Notes under the pieces: generated by a model
Databases searched by the model: none
Told to the model about the DNA's origin: nothing
Seen by the model: only the letters and a program-made list of their open reading frames with translations
Made by a program: the position numbers and the translations under genes
DNA from: Calliopum simillimum
Taxonomy: Eukaryota > Arthropoda > Insecta > Diptera > Lauxaniidae
Reading direction: 5' to 3'
DNA length: 64,000 nt
Assembly: GCA_951812925.1 (NCBI GenBank)
Contig: OX638370.1
Coordinates: 108,824,897-108,888,896, forward strand
Shown: one piece after another, positions 24,411-34,809 of the stretch
Layout: the number at the start of each line of letters is the position of its first letter
Numbering within the stretch: position 1 is the first letter of the stretch

Positions 24411-25526
24411 GTAAGTGTGGTTTCATTTTAAGCTGCTTAAAAATTATTTCCACTGATAATTCTTTGTATCTTCTAAACTTTCACAATATTTTTATTGATT
24501 GCATTTTTATTACAATTGATTTGTGTCTTTTTAAATGGAGCTGCCTGCTATTTGTGTGGTTTTTGATGAGCGTCATCATTAAAGTGACGCTTCTCCATCT
24601 ACTTTGTGGCACGCGCCCACTTTGTTGTTTGGAAAAACGACGCATGCCATGTCGCTTTATGTGCAATAACGTTCTCGTGGTATTTTCTTTATTGATCACT
24701 TGGCAATTTATTAAACTGACGAACTATTAATGAGATGACGTTGATGTGGTTTTTTTATTGATAATATTTTATAGAAAGTAGACTTTTTTTTCAAAAAAAT
24801 GCTTGACACGATAGTGATAGTCTTCGGTCATTGATGAAACAAAGTAAGTGTGGTTTAATAAAAAAGAAGAATTTATTGTTTAGAAAAGCCGTTTCGGCTT
24901 TCCGTGCCAATGCAACAGTTATTAACCAAAACTTTGATTTTATTATCAAAACGTATAACATACTTTTCACGTACGAAGTCCAGTATTTATTGACCACGAA
25001 TTACATTAAATTTAACAGTCATCACTTGATTAAACTGTGTGTAATTTATGAAATCATGGTAATATAACCAATGTCCACTATCTTCCCGTGATAGTACACC
25101 AAAACATATGAGATACGTGCTCTCCCGTTTTGCACCTACACGTGCAATTTTTTTTTTTTATTTTTAGGTATCGACACATTTTTCGCCAAAATATGATTTT
25201 TTCGGAAAAATAATCATTTTCTCAAACTCATATTTTGCAAACCGTTTGGAATTTTGTTTTTCTCTCTGAAGCAAAATTGAAAAAAAAAAAAAAAATCTAA
25301 AAAATTTCATCTTCAAGGTCAAAATCACAAAAATGCTGAAAAGTCTATTTTTTTTACCTTTTTCCTCTGTTCAGGTTCATAGGTAGCAAACTGTTAAAAA
25401 TTCAAGCAAATAATCAACCACAAATATGTACCTAAGATCTTAATAATACTATGCTATCATCTATAACAAAGGCTCCTATTGCGGCCATCGATTGGCAGTA
25501 GATAAACGCTCTTTTTCGATTATCGA
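24411..25526. other. Gene-free stretch
   Basis: No supported gene. Short frames at 24481-25067 on both strands have no domains. Confidence 0.45.
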
Positions 25527-25767
25527 TTGTCTTTTCTATTGCGTTCAGCGTTTTGTAGAACGTTTGTCGACTGTGAATAGCAACGCAATCGATGGCTGTT
25601 CTATCATTTTGTTTTGATAGATGAATTTATTTTGCCGGAATATTTTGCTCAAATAGAAGAAAAAATGGTTAAAAAGTAATAATTTATGTAATATAAATGG
25701 TTTTACAAGAAATATTTGTAATAACTAATACATTAAAAGTTATTTTGCTAATTGCAGAGCAAAAATG

Positions 25768-26010
25768 TCAACAAAAGGCGACTTGGACGGTTCGTGGGAT
25801 AAATGGAGCAAAATGTTGCTTTGTAGTTGCTAGTGTTGACATACAGTTGAAGATGTTTTTCATTTGGCCATCCAATAGTGCGAGCAATTCAGCAAATGCA
25901 ATTTTTGGAATACGAAAATATTTTCTTTTATGTATTTCTAAAGGATTCAATGAGTCCCTCAGTCGGCGTCTTTTTCTGGGAAAATCCACATGGTTTTCAT
26001 CTTCCTCTAT
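25768..26010 (-). pseudogene. Harbinger-like transposase N-terminal fragment (left arm)
   Basis: The translation includes HKRKYFRIPKIAFAELLALL, DGQMKNIFN and VQVAFC. The pattern of a Phe-Arg-hydrophobic helix, a Leu-rich segment and a PxTVQVA-like segment resembles the N-terminal part of PIF/Harbinger nucleases. The catalytic domain is not present. The assignment is tentative. Confidence 0.4.
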
Positions 26011-27129
26011 GTCGTCGGACTACCAAATGCTCCAAACAACTCCTGTTTTGTAATAAATTTGTCCCGAAATATTTTTAATTTAATTAAATTTCAATTAAAT
26101 CTTTCAGAAAATATTGGAAATCAGCTGCTCTCAAAATAAAATATTCACAAAATTTAAAGTCACAATGGTAATTCTTTCTATAGCCGTATTCACGATGTTG
26201 TTGCATCGTAGCATATGCAAATTTGCAAGAGTATATAATTCTGAGCGTAACTGTTGTAAATTGCGTTGCAAACGTTTCAGAACAGCTGGTGTTTGTTTTG
26301 CTTGTCAAACATAATTTGAAATTAAAAATTTTTTACTGTCAAATTTTGAATTAATGAAGTTTTATTGAATTTTTTAACTTTATTCAAAAGAAAAATTATG
26401 TTTTATTAAGGAATTAGGTGATACATTTCACAATTTTTACAAATCTTTTTAACATTTTGGAGGCTGTATGAATTTCGTAATACATAGATGCTCAACAGTC
26501 CTAATAACATTAAACTTGCTCCAAGAACTGTCGCAAGCGCAGAGTTCTTGACTTCTTCTATACCGATGTATACATTACATCGATGTTTACGATTTGCTTA
26601 ATGTAAAATCCAACGAAGAATCCTTATTGAACGGAAGCGAAAAAAAACTTGGCAGATTGAAATATATGTGTTTGCATTAATTTTTGAATTTGTAATAAAA
26701 ATCAATGTCAAAAACACAAATGTCATTAAACAGTTGTGAAAATGTGTTGCCAATCACACATGAACAAAGGAAAATCAGTCACAATAGAGACTTGCAAATC
26801 GAGAATGCAATAGGTTTTTGTCTTGCAAATTTGGTCTTGCTTACAAGACTCTTGCTTTTGAAAAATTAATGAAAATTGTTTTTGTAAAAGGAAATAATTT
26901 TGCATTTGCTACGATGCAACAAGATCGTGAATACGGCTTATATAATCGATACATTTTGTGAATATTTTATTTCGACAGCTGTCATACTGTGAATGTTTTA
27001 TTTTGACAGTAGTTTAATTTCAATATTTTGTGAAAGATTTTATTTTAATTTATTTAAATTTAAAATGTTTTGGGATAAATTTATGAAAAAAAAATAGTTC
27101 TTTGGAGCTTTGGTGAACCAACGACACTG

Positions 27130-27386
27130 AAGAAGGAAAAAACCGTGTGGGATTGGCCAGGAAAAAACACCGACTGGGAGACCCATACAATCATTTGAAA
27201 ATGCATAGAAGAAAATATATTCGTATTCCTAAAATTGCATTTGCTGAATTGCTTGCACTATTAAATGGCCAAATGAAAAGCATCTTCAAATCTACGGAAA
27301 TACCAGCAACTACAAAGCAAAATTTTGCTCCATCAATTCCACCAACTGTCCAAGTTGCCTTTTGTTGCTTATCACTTTTGCTCTGA
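27130..27386 (+). pseudogene. Harbinger-like transposase N-terminal fragment (right arm)
   Basis: This is the inverted twin of the fragment at 25768. It reads MHRRKYIRIPKIAFAELLAL, LNGQMKSIFK and PPTVQVAFC before a stop. Retention of IRIPKIAFAELLALL in both arms while the third positions differ suggests either recent duplication or constraint on the source element before duplication. Confidence 0.4.
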
Positions 27387-27689
27387 AATTAGCAAAATAA
27401 CTTTTAATGTATTAATTATTACTATTATTTGTTGTGAAACCATTAATATTACATAAATCCTTACTTTTAAACCATTTTCTCTTTTATTTGCGCAAAATAT
27501 TCCGGCAAAATAAATTCATCTATTAAAACAAAATGATAGAACAGCCATCGATTAAGTTGCTATTCACAGTCGACAAACATTCTACAAAACGCTGAACGCA
27601 ATAGAAAAGACAATCGATATTCGTATTGACGTAAATATGTGTATGTAAAATGCATATGTAGTGTACACAATGTATAGAAGCTATGTTTT

Positions 27690-28186
27690 ATATGTTGATG
27701 GCTCTGGACTTGAAACTCGCACCCTCTTCAGTTGTGGCTTCAAATCGTTGTTCGAATAGTCCGAATTTGACTCTTATCCTGAACTAACAGTGTTCACTGT
27801 AACGTTGCGTCCAGACAGCTCTCCAGCATCAGCTTTTTCTTCTTCAGTTACTTCATTTATATCATATGCAAGCAATGCGTCGAGTTTTTTGCCTTTGGTA
27901 GAACCGTTCTCCTTGCTCATCGGATTCAGTAGGGAGTTGTTTGGTGAATTCGTCAAAATGGAAATGAAGAAAATGCAGCTTCAATGTCATAGATGCACCG
28001 ATTTTCTCAAAATAATAAAGTATTTCTTTCACCCATTCTTTTGCTTCCGGTTACGCGTCTCGATCCCCTCCCAAGACTTTGCTGCATACACGCTGAAGGT
28101 AAATCCATGTCATGGAATGATTTTCGTCAAGCGATGATTCAAAGCTGCTCTTGAATAAATTTCTAATGTCAGGGCCAAGTACGCCT
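27690..28186 (-). pseudogene. Decayed copy of a repetitive insect protein (EQGERF-type family)
   Basis: Minus-strand frames give GVLGPDIRNLFK just after an acceptor-like TTTAACAG, then KEWVKEILYYFEKIGASM, TLKLHFLHFHFDEF and ESDEQGERFYQ. I recall this combination (GPDIR, a LHFLHSHLD-like phrase and EQGERFHQ) from uncharacterised, high-copy proteins in arthropod genomes, probably mobile-element derived. Stops and frameshifts interrupt it, and further downstream a frame with EVTEEEKADAGELSGRNV may be the C-terminal part. No enzymatic role can be stated. Confidence 0.4.
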
Positions 28187-28318
28187 GTTAAATGAAGACA
28201 GAACAGAAAACATTAACAAAGTGTAAAGGTTAGGTCAACAAATTTAAAAAATTTTAAATTTACTGCAATAACTTTTTAAATTTTTACAATTTTAAGAATT
28301 TTTAAAAATTGATTTTTT

Positions 28319-28551
28319 AATTGAACTTTTTAGTCATCTATTTGCAAGGATCGATTTACATATAAATCTATCAATGCATTTTCTAACACATAATTATGAC
28401 AAATCAAGGAACGGATTAAAAAACACGGCTATAGTGACATATGTTTCGTCTTTCGCCACAAATTAATTAATTATGTGTTAGAAAATGCATTGATACAATA
28501 GATTTATATGTAAATCGATCTTTGCAAATAGATGACTAAAAAGTTCAATTT
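28319..28551. repeat. 233-bp near-palindromic element
   Basis: The arm 28319-28397 (AATTGAACTTTTTAGTCATC, then TTTGCAAGGATCGATTTACA and GCATTTTCTAACACATAATT) is repeated inverted at about 28467-28551 with few mismatches. The loop is about 70 bp. It resembles a palindromic MITE; no target duplication was identified. Confidence 0.8.
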
Positions 28552-28616
28552 TTACAATTTTATAAAACTTCAATATGATGGAAAACACTGATTAAAGACT
28601 TTTTCTCATACAATTT

Positions 28617-28890
28617 TGTGTGAAAAAAGTAAATCCACACAAAATAAAGTCTGGGTGTAAAATTCAAACCAAATTGGAATGGATACACATCCACGCCAAA
28701 TTTGGCATAAATCTATGCTTCAATTTGGTATACAAATTATTTATGCTTGTTTGTATAAAATGTATACACATAAAGTATTAACACAATTTCAACTATATTG
28801 GTTTAAATTTTATAGCATCACTTTATAAAAATCTTTTATACTTTTTTTGTATAAAATTTATATAGAAGTTCATATGATTTTTATTGTCTG
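28617..28890 (-). repeat. Partial copy of repeat family E
   Basis: The block from CACACAAAATAAAGTCTGGG through GGTGTAAAATTCAAACCAAA, a TTTGGTATACAAAT phrase, and TATAGAAGTTCATATG matches, in the opposite orientation, the ends of the elements near 45040-45297 and 49590-49876. Only one end of the family is present here. Confidence 0.65.
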
Positions 28891-31053
28891 AACGGTCCAC
28901 TAAATCTCATCTAACCTTGATATTCCTTTCATTTTGTTAGTACTTATTTGTGGAAAACTATTAAAAATAAAAAACTATTTTTGCTTGGAAATCCTTTTTG
29001 CCAGCAATTTAAGCTGATAATTTTTTTTTATGCAACAAATTGTTTTTAGAAAATTCCTTAACATAAAAATTATAGTTAATGTGTTCATGCAGCTGCGGCA
29101 GTTTTTCTATTTTATCTACTGCATCATTTAGTATATTTTATCATCAATTGTTGCTCATAACTGTTATCCCACGCTCTTCCTAGCAGCAATTGGCAACAAT
29201 TCCTCGTTTTTTTATAAGCAAATTTATAAGATTCTTGCAGCACAATTGTTGCAAAATACAAAACCCAATAATAAACTGTCTCACCTCACAGCAACATACC
29301 GTAGAATCCTGTCCAAGCAAACCATTTAGTGTTGCTGTTGCTGCTGCTGCCCAGCATGTTGCCCACATTCCGCGCACGAATGCAAGAAGCCAACCAATCA
29401 AGCAAGCAACCAACAGAAAAACCATGACCAACACACAGCAGCCAAAGAGGACGAACTGGTCTCTACTGTTATTTGCATTACAATCAGTTGGAGTCGTCGT
29501 CGCCATCGTCGATCGAATGCTCTCCCAATGAAGTGGTTTTATTTTAATTGATCGGACTTTGTGTATTGATGTTAGTGGGGGAAGCATTCGTTCATTTCAA
29601 TGCCATGCCATGCCAGTGAACTGAAAGCACATGCGCAAAGTCAGCAGCAGCAGCAACAAATCACCAATACCAGCAACATTTAAAAAGTGTACCAGTCTGT
29701 CAGGGGTCGTGCAGGCGCGTCATTTATTGGAACAACATTTTTATTGCGCCATTCCAAATGATCCTTTTTTTCTTTTTGGCGATTGTGTTGCAAATGTTGT
29801 TTTGCCGCTTGTCAATCGTTTGTAAAAGAAAATGTTGCTCTGCCATCAATGTGTGTGTGTGCGTGTATGTTGCACGCAAGTTGTTGCTGTCAGTATCAGT
29901 GAGTTTTGCATCTTTTTTTTTTTTTAATTAACTTATTTTCTCTATTGAAGCATTGAAACAAATCTTCATTCGTGTTGCAACTATTTGTATTTTCCGTTCT
30001 GGCAACGACTCTTAGATAATCATTTTGGTTTGATCCTCAACTGGATTTGCGTAATCCTCCTCCAGAAACAGCGAACATGTTGTTAGCACAGACACAGCAA
30101 CAACAAGTTTGTCAAACAAATTATGTGCCCCCAAAGTTTAGTTGATTGGCGAATTTTTGCGTTACATTCTATACATATGTCGGCATATGTGATTTGGTTC
30201 GTATCAGTGGTGATGCTTTCTTGGGAAATGGAAAATTTTGCAGGTTTTTCATGATGTCATTATTCGGGGCGTCCGTTCATTGGTAAATTTTTTCTTTATC
30301 AACAAAAACACTTTTGTGTTATGGCTTGTCCAGTTAGGAAAAAGAGAAAAAGAAATAGATTAGATTAATATGTCTGGTGAAAGATGTTTGCAAACAGGAT
30401 TAAGAAATGTAGATTTCATTCGATGTGCAGTTTAATTGTCTGGTTTCTAAGTGGACTAAGTATTATGTCAATGGTATATAACGCATTTGATTAAACGCAG
30501 ACATTTTGATGTGCAAAGATATTTGAAAAAAAAAGTGAAATACGAGTAATTCAAATACTCTTTCTTGACCACGCAGAAATTCAGTAAGAACTTAACTCAT
30601 ATTCCGTCAGAGGGGTAGTTTTCTACCCCTAAACTAAAATAGAGATTTCTACAAAACGCGCCCTTGAATTAATCGAAAGTCTCCAAAAAGTCCTTTTTTT
30701 AAAAAAAAAAAAGTTTTTTCGCAAAATTGCATTTTTTTCGTTAAGTTTCTTTATTGAAGTTATAATTTTGATCCAAAAATCCATAGTAATTTTTTAGGGT
30801 GGCCACCTGTTTTTTTTTTTTATAAAATAAAAATTTTCTTTCAATAAATTGCTAAGATCATCCTTTTCTCTCTATAAATTGATATCTTGGGTGGAAAAAC
30901 AACGAAACAGAAATTTATGGTTGCCCTATTAGGGTTGCCTGGTATGTCAATGTTAAAGAAGGGCTATTCCCAAGGAGGAAGAAAGCTTTCTTTCGAATTT
31001 AAGCACACTAAAAGCTTAAAACTGATTAAACTATTGTAAAACATTGCAAAATA
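28891..31053. other. Gene-free stretch
   Basis: No gene is supported. Frames of 113-135 codons at 29180-29587 on both strands are driven by CAA/GCA/TTG-rich repeats; the minus one contains a hydrophobic segment but no domain I recognise. CAG/CAA runs lie near 29640-29665. Confidence 0.45.
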
Positions 31054-31608
31054 CCCTGCAGTAAAAATATGAGACAGTCTACAAAAAATACTAGTACACG
31101 GTTACCAGTACTAGCCCGAAACTAGTGAAAAAAGGATGCAGTGGGGGCCAGTTTGATATCCGTTTTTAGTTTGTAGGGGCAAATAAATTTGAATGCTGAC
31201 GAAACAAATTACAATTTTCGTTTTTTGCTTTTGAAATATTTTGTTTTGTGTCACTTGAATTGTGTGTCACTTGAATTGTGTGTCAAAATAAATTGTGGAA
31301 AAAAACGAAATAAATGAATTCATTTTCTAATGCTGTTTTGAATGTAATTTAACTTTATTTAATTTGTTTAAAGAAACTATAAATCCAAATATTAATAAAA
31401 AAATATAACTATGGGACTACTTCAAACCACAACTAGCCGCGGACTGGTGTAAAAATAATGCATAAGGGGCCAATTGAAATTTCGTAGGACATCAACACAC
31501 AAAAAAGAACAGTTGCGTGTATGCAAAAGGGATTGAAGTCGGACTAGTACTGGTTGGTAGAGGAGTAGTTAATGGATTTCTCTTAAACTAGTCTGTTTGC
31601 CTGCAGGG
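31054..31608. mobile_element. 555-bp non-autonomous element with CCCTGCAG ends
   Basis: The left end is TA|CCCTGCAG and the right end CTGCAGGG|TA, compatible with terminal inverted repeats and a TA target duplication. Internally, CCAGTACTAGCC and GGACTAGTACTGG form further inverted similarity. There is no coding capacity. The TA and CCCT ends suggest a Tc1/mariner-type or related MITE. Confidence 0.6.
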
Positions 31609-32420
31609 TATAAATAAATAAAAATATTTTCTCCTCTCAAAAACTACAATAGGAAAAAGTTCATAAAAAAAGTTCTCAAAATTTGCAGCTGACTTAAATT
31701 TTTTGAAACGGTCACAGTAAAAACTAACTTGCTAAACTGAAATTTTTTTTTGGTGGTTTTTTGAAGAATTTTTGATCCTGGCTATTGCCTTATTCTTTTT
31801 TTTTTTTTTTTATTTTTAATCTTTTTTAAAAGTTATAAGCATAGCGAAGACTAGAGGCGAAAGCGTTTTAATTGAATCTGGCAACACTTTCCGCCACACA
31901 AATTCTATGAAAGAATCGTTTATTAGTATTCAATTCACGCATTAATTGTCGCTGGCGTATCTTTGATTTTGGTGAGTTTCATCACAGCCACCATCAAAAC
32001 GTTGCCAGATGTTGTAGATTTCGTCAAACATCCCAAAAAATCTAAAGATTTTAAAAATATTTTTTCACAATTCAACTTTGCATGGTCTGGCATCTGTTCC
32101 TTCGGCGGCTATAAAGCCAAAAACAGCTGATTTATTCTCACCATATTATAATGTAATTTAAACAAATTCGACATATAATTCTGGATCAGCTTTTGTTTGC
32201 AAAAAAAAAAAAAAAAAAAAAACCACAAAATGCAGATTTCGGTGGAAAACCTCAACTCCAAAACGACTGAAAATGTCTAGACATAATTTTATTTTCGCTG
32301 GTAAGCAATTGAAAGAAGGACAAACTCTTTCCGACTATAACATTCAGATGGAATCAATGTTGCACTTGGTGCTTTGTCTGTGGGGTGGCATCACCAACTT
32401 TGCGTATTTTGGCACAAATA

Positions 32421-33733
32421 CAGGGTGGCTGATTCGAACTGTTACTAACTTCAGATAGACTTATCTGACAGATGGAACATGACAGCTGTCTAAAAATTGG
32501 CATGATGTTAGTTCATTCTATTGTCAACAAGTAACCAAAAGCATTTGCGCGTCAATTTATTGAAAATAAAAAATTTTCGAAATGGAATTCAAACGTAATA
32601 GTGTGATTGCTCTTTATTTGTCTGGAAAATCGCAACCAGCAATTGTTCGTGAGCTGAAACATTTAAAAGTGAATAAAATGTTTGTGTATCGGACCATAAC
32701 ACGTTACAATGATACCGGCAGCGTTGCCAAACGACATGGTGGTGGTCGGAAAATAACTGCAACATCACCAGAAATGGTTCGAAAGGTGAAGGCCAGAATT
32801 GACCGAAATCCGAGACGCAGTGGCAGACAAATGGCTGCCGAGCTGAAAATATCGCGTGAACGAATGCAGCACATATTGTCAAACAAGCTCGGACTAAAGG
32901 CCCTCAAGTTCCAAAAGGCGCATGATCTCACTCCTGCTCAAAAAAAAGTTAGGCTCGATAGAGCCAAGGAGTTGTTGCGCTTGCACGCCGCCGGAAATCT
33001 GTCACAAATTGTCTTCTCTGATGATTAAAATTACTGTATCCAGCAATATGTAAACAAACAAAATGATCGGGTTTACTTGACAGAGAGGTCCTACGAAAAT
33101 TTGAATGTTCGTTTGGCCACCAGGACGCAGGCACCACCGCATGTGATGGTTTGGGCTGCAGTGACTGCTGATGGGCGCTCACCACTCGTTTTTTTGGCCG
33201 CTGGCGTCAAAGTAAACGCCCACGTGTATCGTGAATCAGTGTTGGAGGGTGCTTTACTACCGTGGGCACGCAAACATTTCGGTCGCAAGCCATGGACATT
33301 CCAACAAGACCCGGCACCGTCACACAAAGCTCGTGTGAATCAAGAATGTTTAGAAAAAAACGTTCCTAGCTTCATTTCTGCTCAGCAATGGCTCTCAAAT
33401 TCGCCTGATGCGAATCCACTGGATTTCTCGATCTGGGGTATGTTGGACAGGAAGGTCTTGACTAAAAAATACCAGAGCGTTGATGCGCTAAAAGTGGCCC
33501 TTCAACGAGAATGGCGCAAACTTCCACAAAATCAAATTCGTGTAGCATGCGACTCGTTCTTCGACCGTCTACGGGCCATAGTTAAGGCCAAAGGTGGCCA
33601 TATCAAAAATCTCAAGTAGATTCTTAAAATTTAAACATTTCCCAACAATTATAGCGTTTGATCAATAAAATCTGTGCATGGAAACTAAAAATATAGTCTT
33701 TTGAATTGCTAACACTTCGAATCAGCCACCCTG
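32421..33733 (+). mobile_element. maT-type (DD37D) Tc1/mariner transposon
   Basis: A 1313-bp element with terminal inverted repeats CAGGGTGGCTGATTCGAA (18 nt identical, similarity continuing to about 25 nt). It is flanked by TA at 32419-32420 and 33734-33735. It carries one transposase frame that is complete except for one stop. The insertion disrupts the RpL40 pseudogene and therefore post-dates it. Confidence 0.93.
32582..33619 (+). pseudogene. maT/DD37D transposase, one premature stop
   Basis: A single frame of 346 codons runs from ATG at 32582 to TAG at 33619, interrupted only by TAA at 33026. It begins MEFKRNSVIALYLSGKSQPA, a helix-turn-helix region with a paired-like second half (GRQMAAELKISRERMQ). 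Catalytic positions are present: the first Asp in VFSDD, the second in FQQDPAPSHKA, the third in SPDANPLDFSIWG, with 37 residues between the second and third. That spacing defines the maT group. The stop falls just after the first Asp, where the family usually has Glu-Lys. Length fits the family (about 345 residues). It cuts and pastes DNA at TA sites in active relatives. Confidence 0.9.
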
Positions 33734-34119
33734 TATATTTTACAATTGCAATAAAGTGATCTGCTGTAAATTCTATGCCCGTTTGCATCCAAGACCAACC
33801 AAATGCCGCAAGTAGAAGTGTGGACACACCAACAACTTGCGTGCAAAGGAGAAGTTGAAGTGGACTACTGGAATCTGTCAACTCACAAAAACCTTAAATA
33901 TTAACAATTGCTAAAGTAAAATTACGCCAGTTAGTTAATTGTTTTATTCTTTAAATAGTAAAAAAATGCACATAATTTATTATTTAGGTGGCTCATATAA
34001 CATGTCCTAGTTCTAGTTTTGGCGAAGCCAATCTGCGTACGGCAAACATCTTAAACATTAAGTTTAAAAATGCAGGTTGGCCTTTTTGACGCAAGGCAAT
34101 CGATGTCTTCTACATAGCT

Positions 34120-34232
34120 GGTTGTAAAGCATCAAGTGCAACATTGATTCCTTCTGAGTGTTATAGTCGAAAAGGTTTGTCCATCTTCCAATTGCTTACC
34201 AGCGAAAATCATGGCTTTTTTGGTTGTTTTTT
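34120..34232 (-). pseudogene. Second ubiquitin pseudogene fragment, inverted
   Basis: On the minus strand, ATGATTTTCGCTGGTAAGCA begins IFAGKQLEDGQT, then after a frameshift come a YNTQKESMLHL-like piece and unrelated sequence. It matches the ubiquitin part of the pseudogene at 32230 in the opposite orientation. Both share 5' flanking CAGCTTTTRTTTGCAAAAAA, which suggests a genomic inverted duplication rather than two retropositions. The conserved EDGQT makes it closer to real ubiquitin than the first copy at that place. Confidence 0.65.
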
Positions 34233-34416
34233 TTTGCAAATAAAAGCTGTTTCAGCATTTGTTGAGAATTAATTTTGCCATTGATATAGCTTATTTAAAA
34301 AATTTAAAAAAAAATTCTTACACCAAAAATTTTGAAACAAAAAAGGAAATAAAATAAGCAAAAAAAAAAAAACAATTCTAGCGTTTTTCTACTCTTTTGT
34401 CTTTAATCTTTTTAGG

Positions 34417-34809
34417 GTCAGAGATAGGTAAGCCGGTCGAAAAAACGGTTTTTACTCAAAACCAAGGCTTTTCACGAAAAAAGTTTGTAAGGCATAAAAT
34501 GCTTAGAACCATTCAAGAAATATGTGAGAATTTTTTTTCGCTAAGTTTTAAAAAATTATAAAATGTCCGCAAAAATTATAAAAAAAAATCGTATGTATTC
34601 CTTGATTGACGCTAATCATTTTTTGCGTGATTAATTTTTTTCGTAAGCTGCTTTGGTTTTGAACAAAAACCGTTTTTCCGACAGCATAAACAAAATTTGA
34701 GTGGTCATTTTCGGTCAATTTTTGACATAAGAAATTTCTAAAAAACTATTTTAAGTGAAATTTTATTTACTTTGTTTTATATTTCGCAATGTCTTTACCT
34801 ATCTCTGAC
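34417..34809. mobile_element. 393-bp element with GTCAGAGATAGGTAA ends
   Basis: The left end GTCAGAGATAGGTAA is matched by the right end TTACCTATCTCTGAC. A second inverted pair inside is AAAACGGTTTTTACTCAAAA against TTTGAACAAAAACCGTTTTT. There is no coding frame. It is a MITE of uncertain superfamily; no clear target duplication was seen. Confidence 0.65.

Larger units (their letters stand above)
25527..27620. mobile_element. Fold-back element carrying Harbinger-like fragments in both arms
   Basis: Left arm 25527 to about 26240 is the inverse of right arm about 26885 to 27620. Shared blocks include TATCGATTGTCTTTTCTATT, GCGTTCAGCGTTTTGTAGAA, a TTTATTTTGCCGGAATATTT block and, further in, AGCCGTATTCACGAT and TTGTTGCATCGTAGCA. 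Total length is about 2.1 kb with arms near 700 bp and a loop near 650 bp. The arms differ by scattered substitutions and short indels, so the fold-back is not brand new. Each arm holds the same short coding fragment pointing outward. Confidence 0.8.
32230..33860 (+). pseudogene. RpL40: Ubiquitin-RpL40 processed pseudogene split by a transposon
   Basis: The 5' part (32230-32420) starts [11 protein letters not shown], loses most of ubiquitin residues 18-40, then reads [20 protein letters not shown] and [10 protein letters not shown]. The 3' part (33734-33860) reads [14 protein letters not shown], a stop, then KCGHTNNLRAKEKLK, matching the RpL40 tail. The ribosomal segment between GG and CYARL spans the insertion: TTTGCGTATTTTGGCACAAA is on the left and ACAATTGC on the right. 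It is intronless, with stops, deletions and changed Gly-Gly-adjacent residues (LWGG for LRGG), so it is a processed pseudogene. The parent gene makes ubiquitin fused to 60S protein L40. Confidence 0.85.

Noticed and set aside
24411..24730. The part of the 147-codon frame after the GTAAGT donor
   Set aside because: It lies beyond a strong splice donor, is Leu/Phe-rich from AT-rich DNA and has no domain.
29180..29587. Frames of 113 and 135 codons on opposite strands, one with a membrane-like segment
   Set aside because: Both derive from CAA/GCA/TTG-rich DNA and neither shows a recognisable domain.
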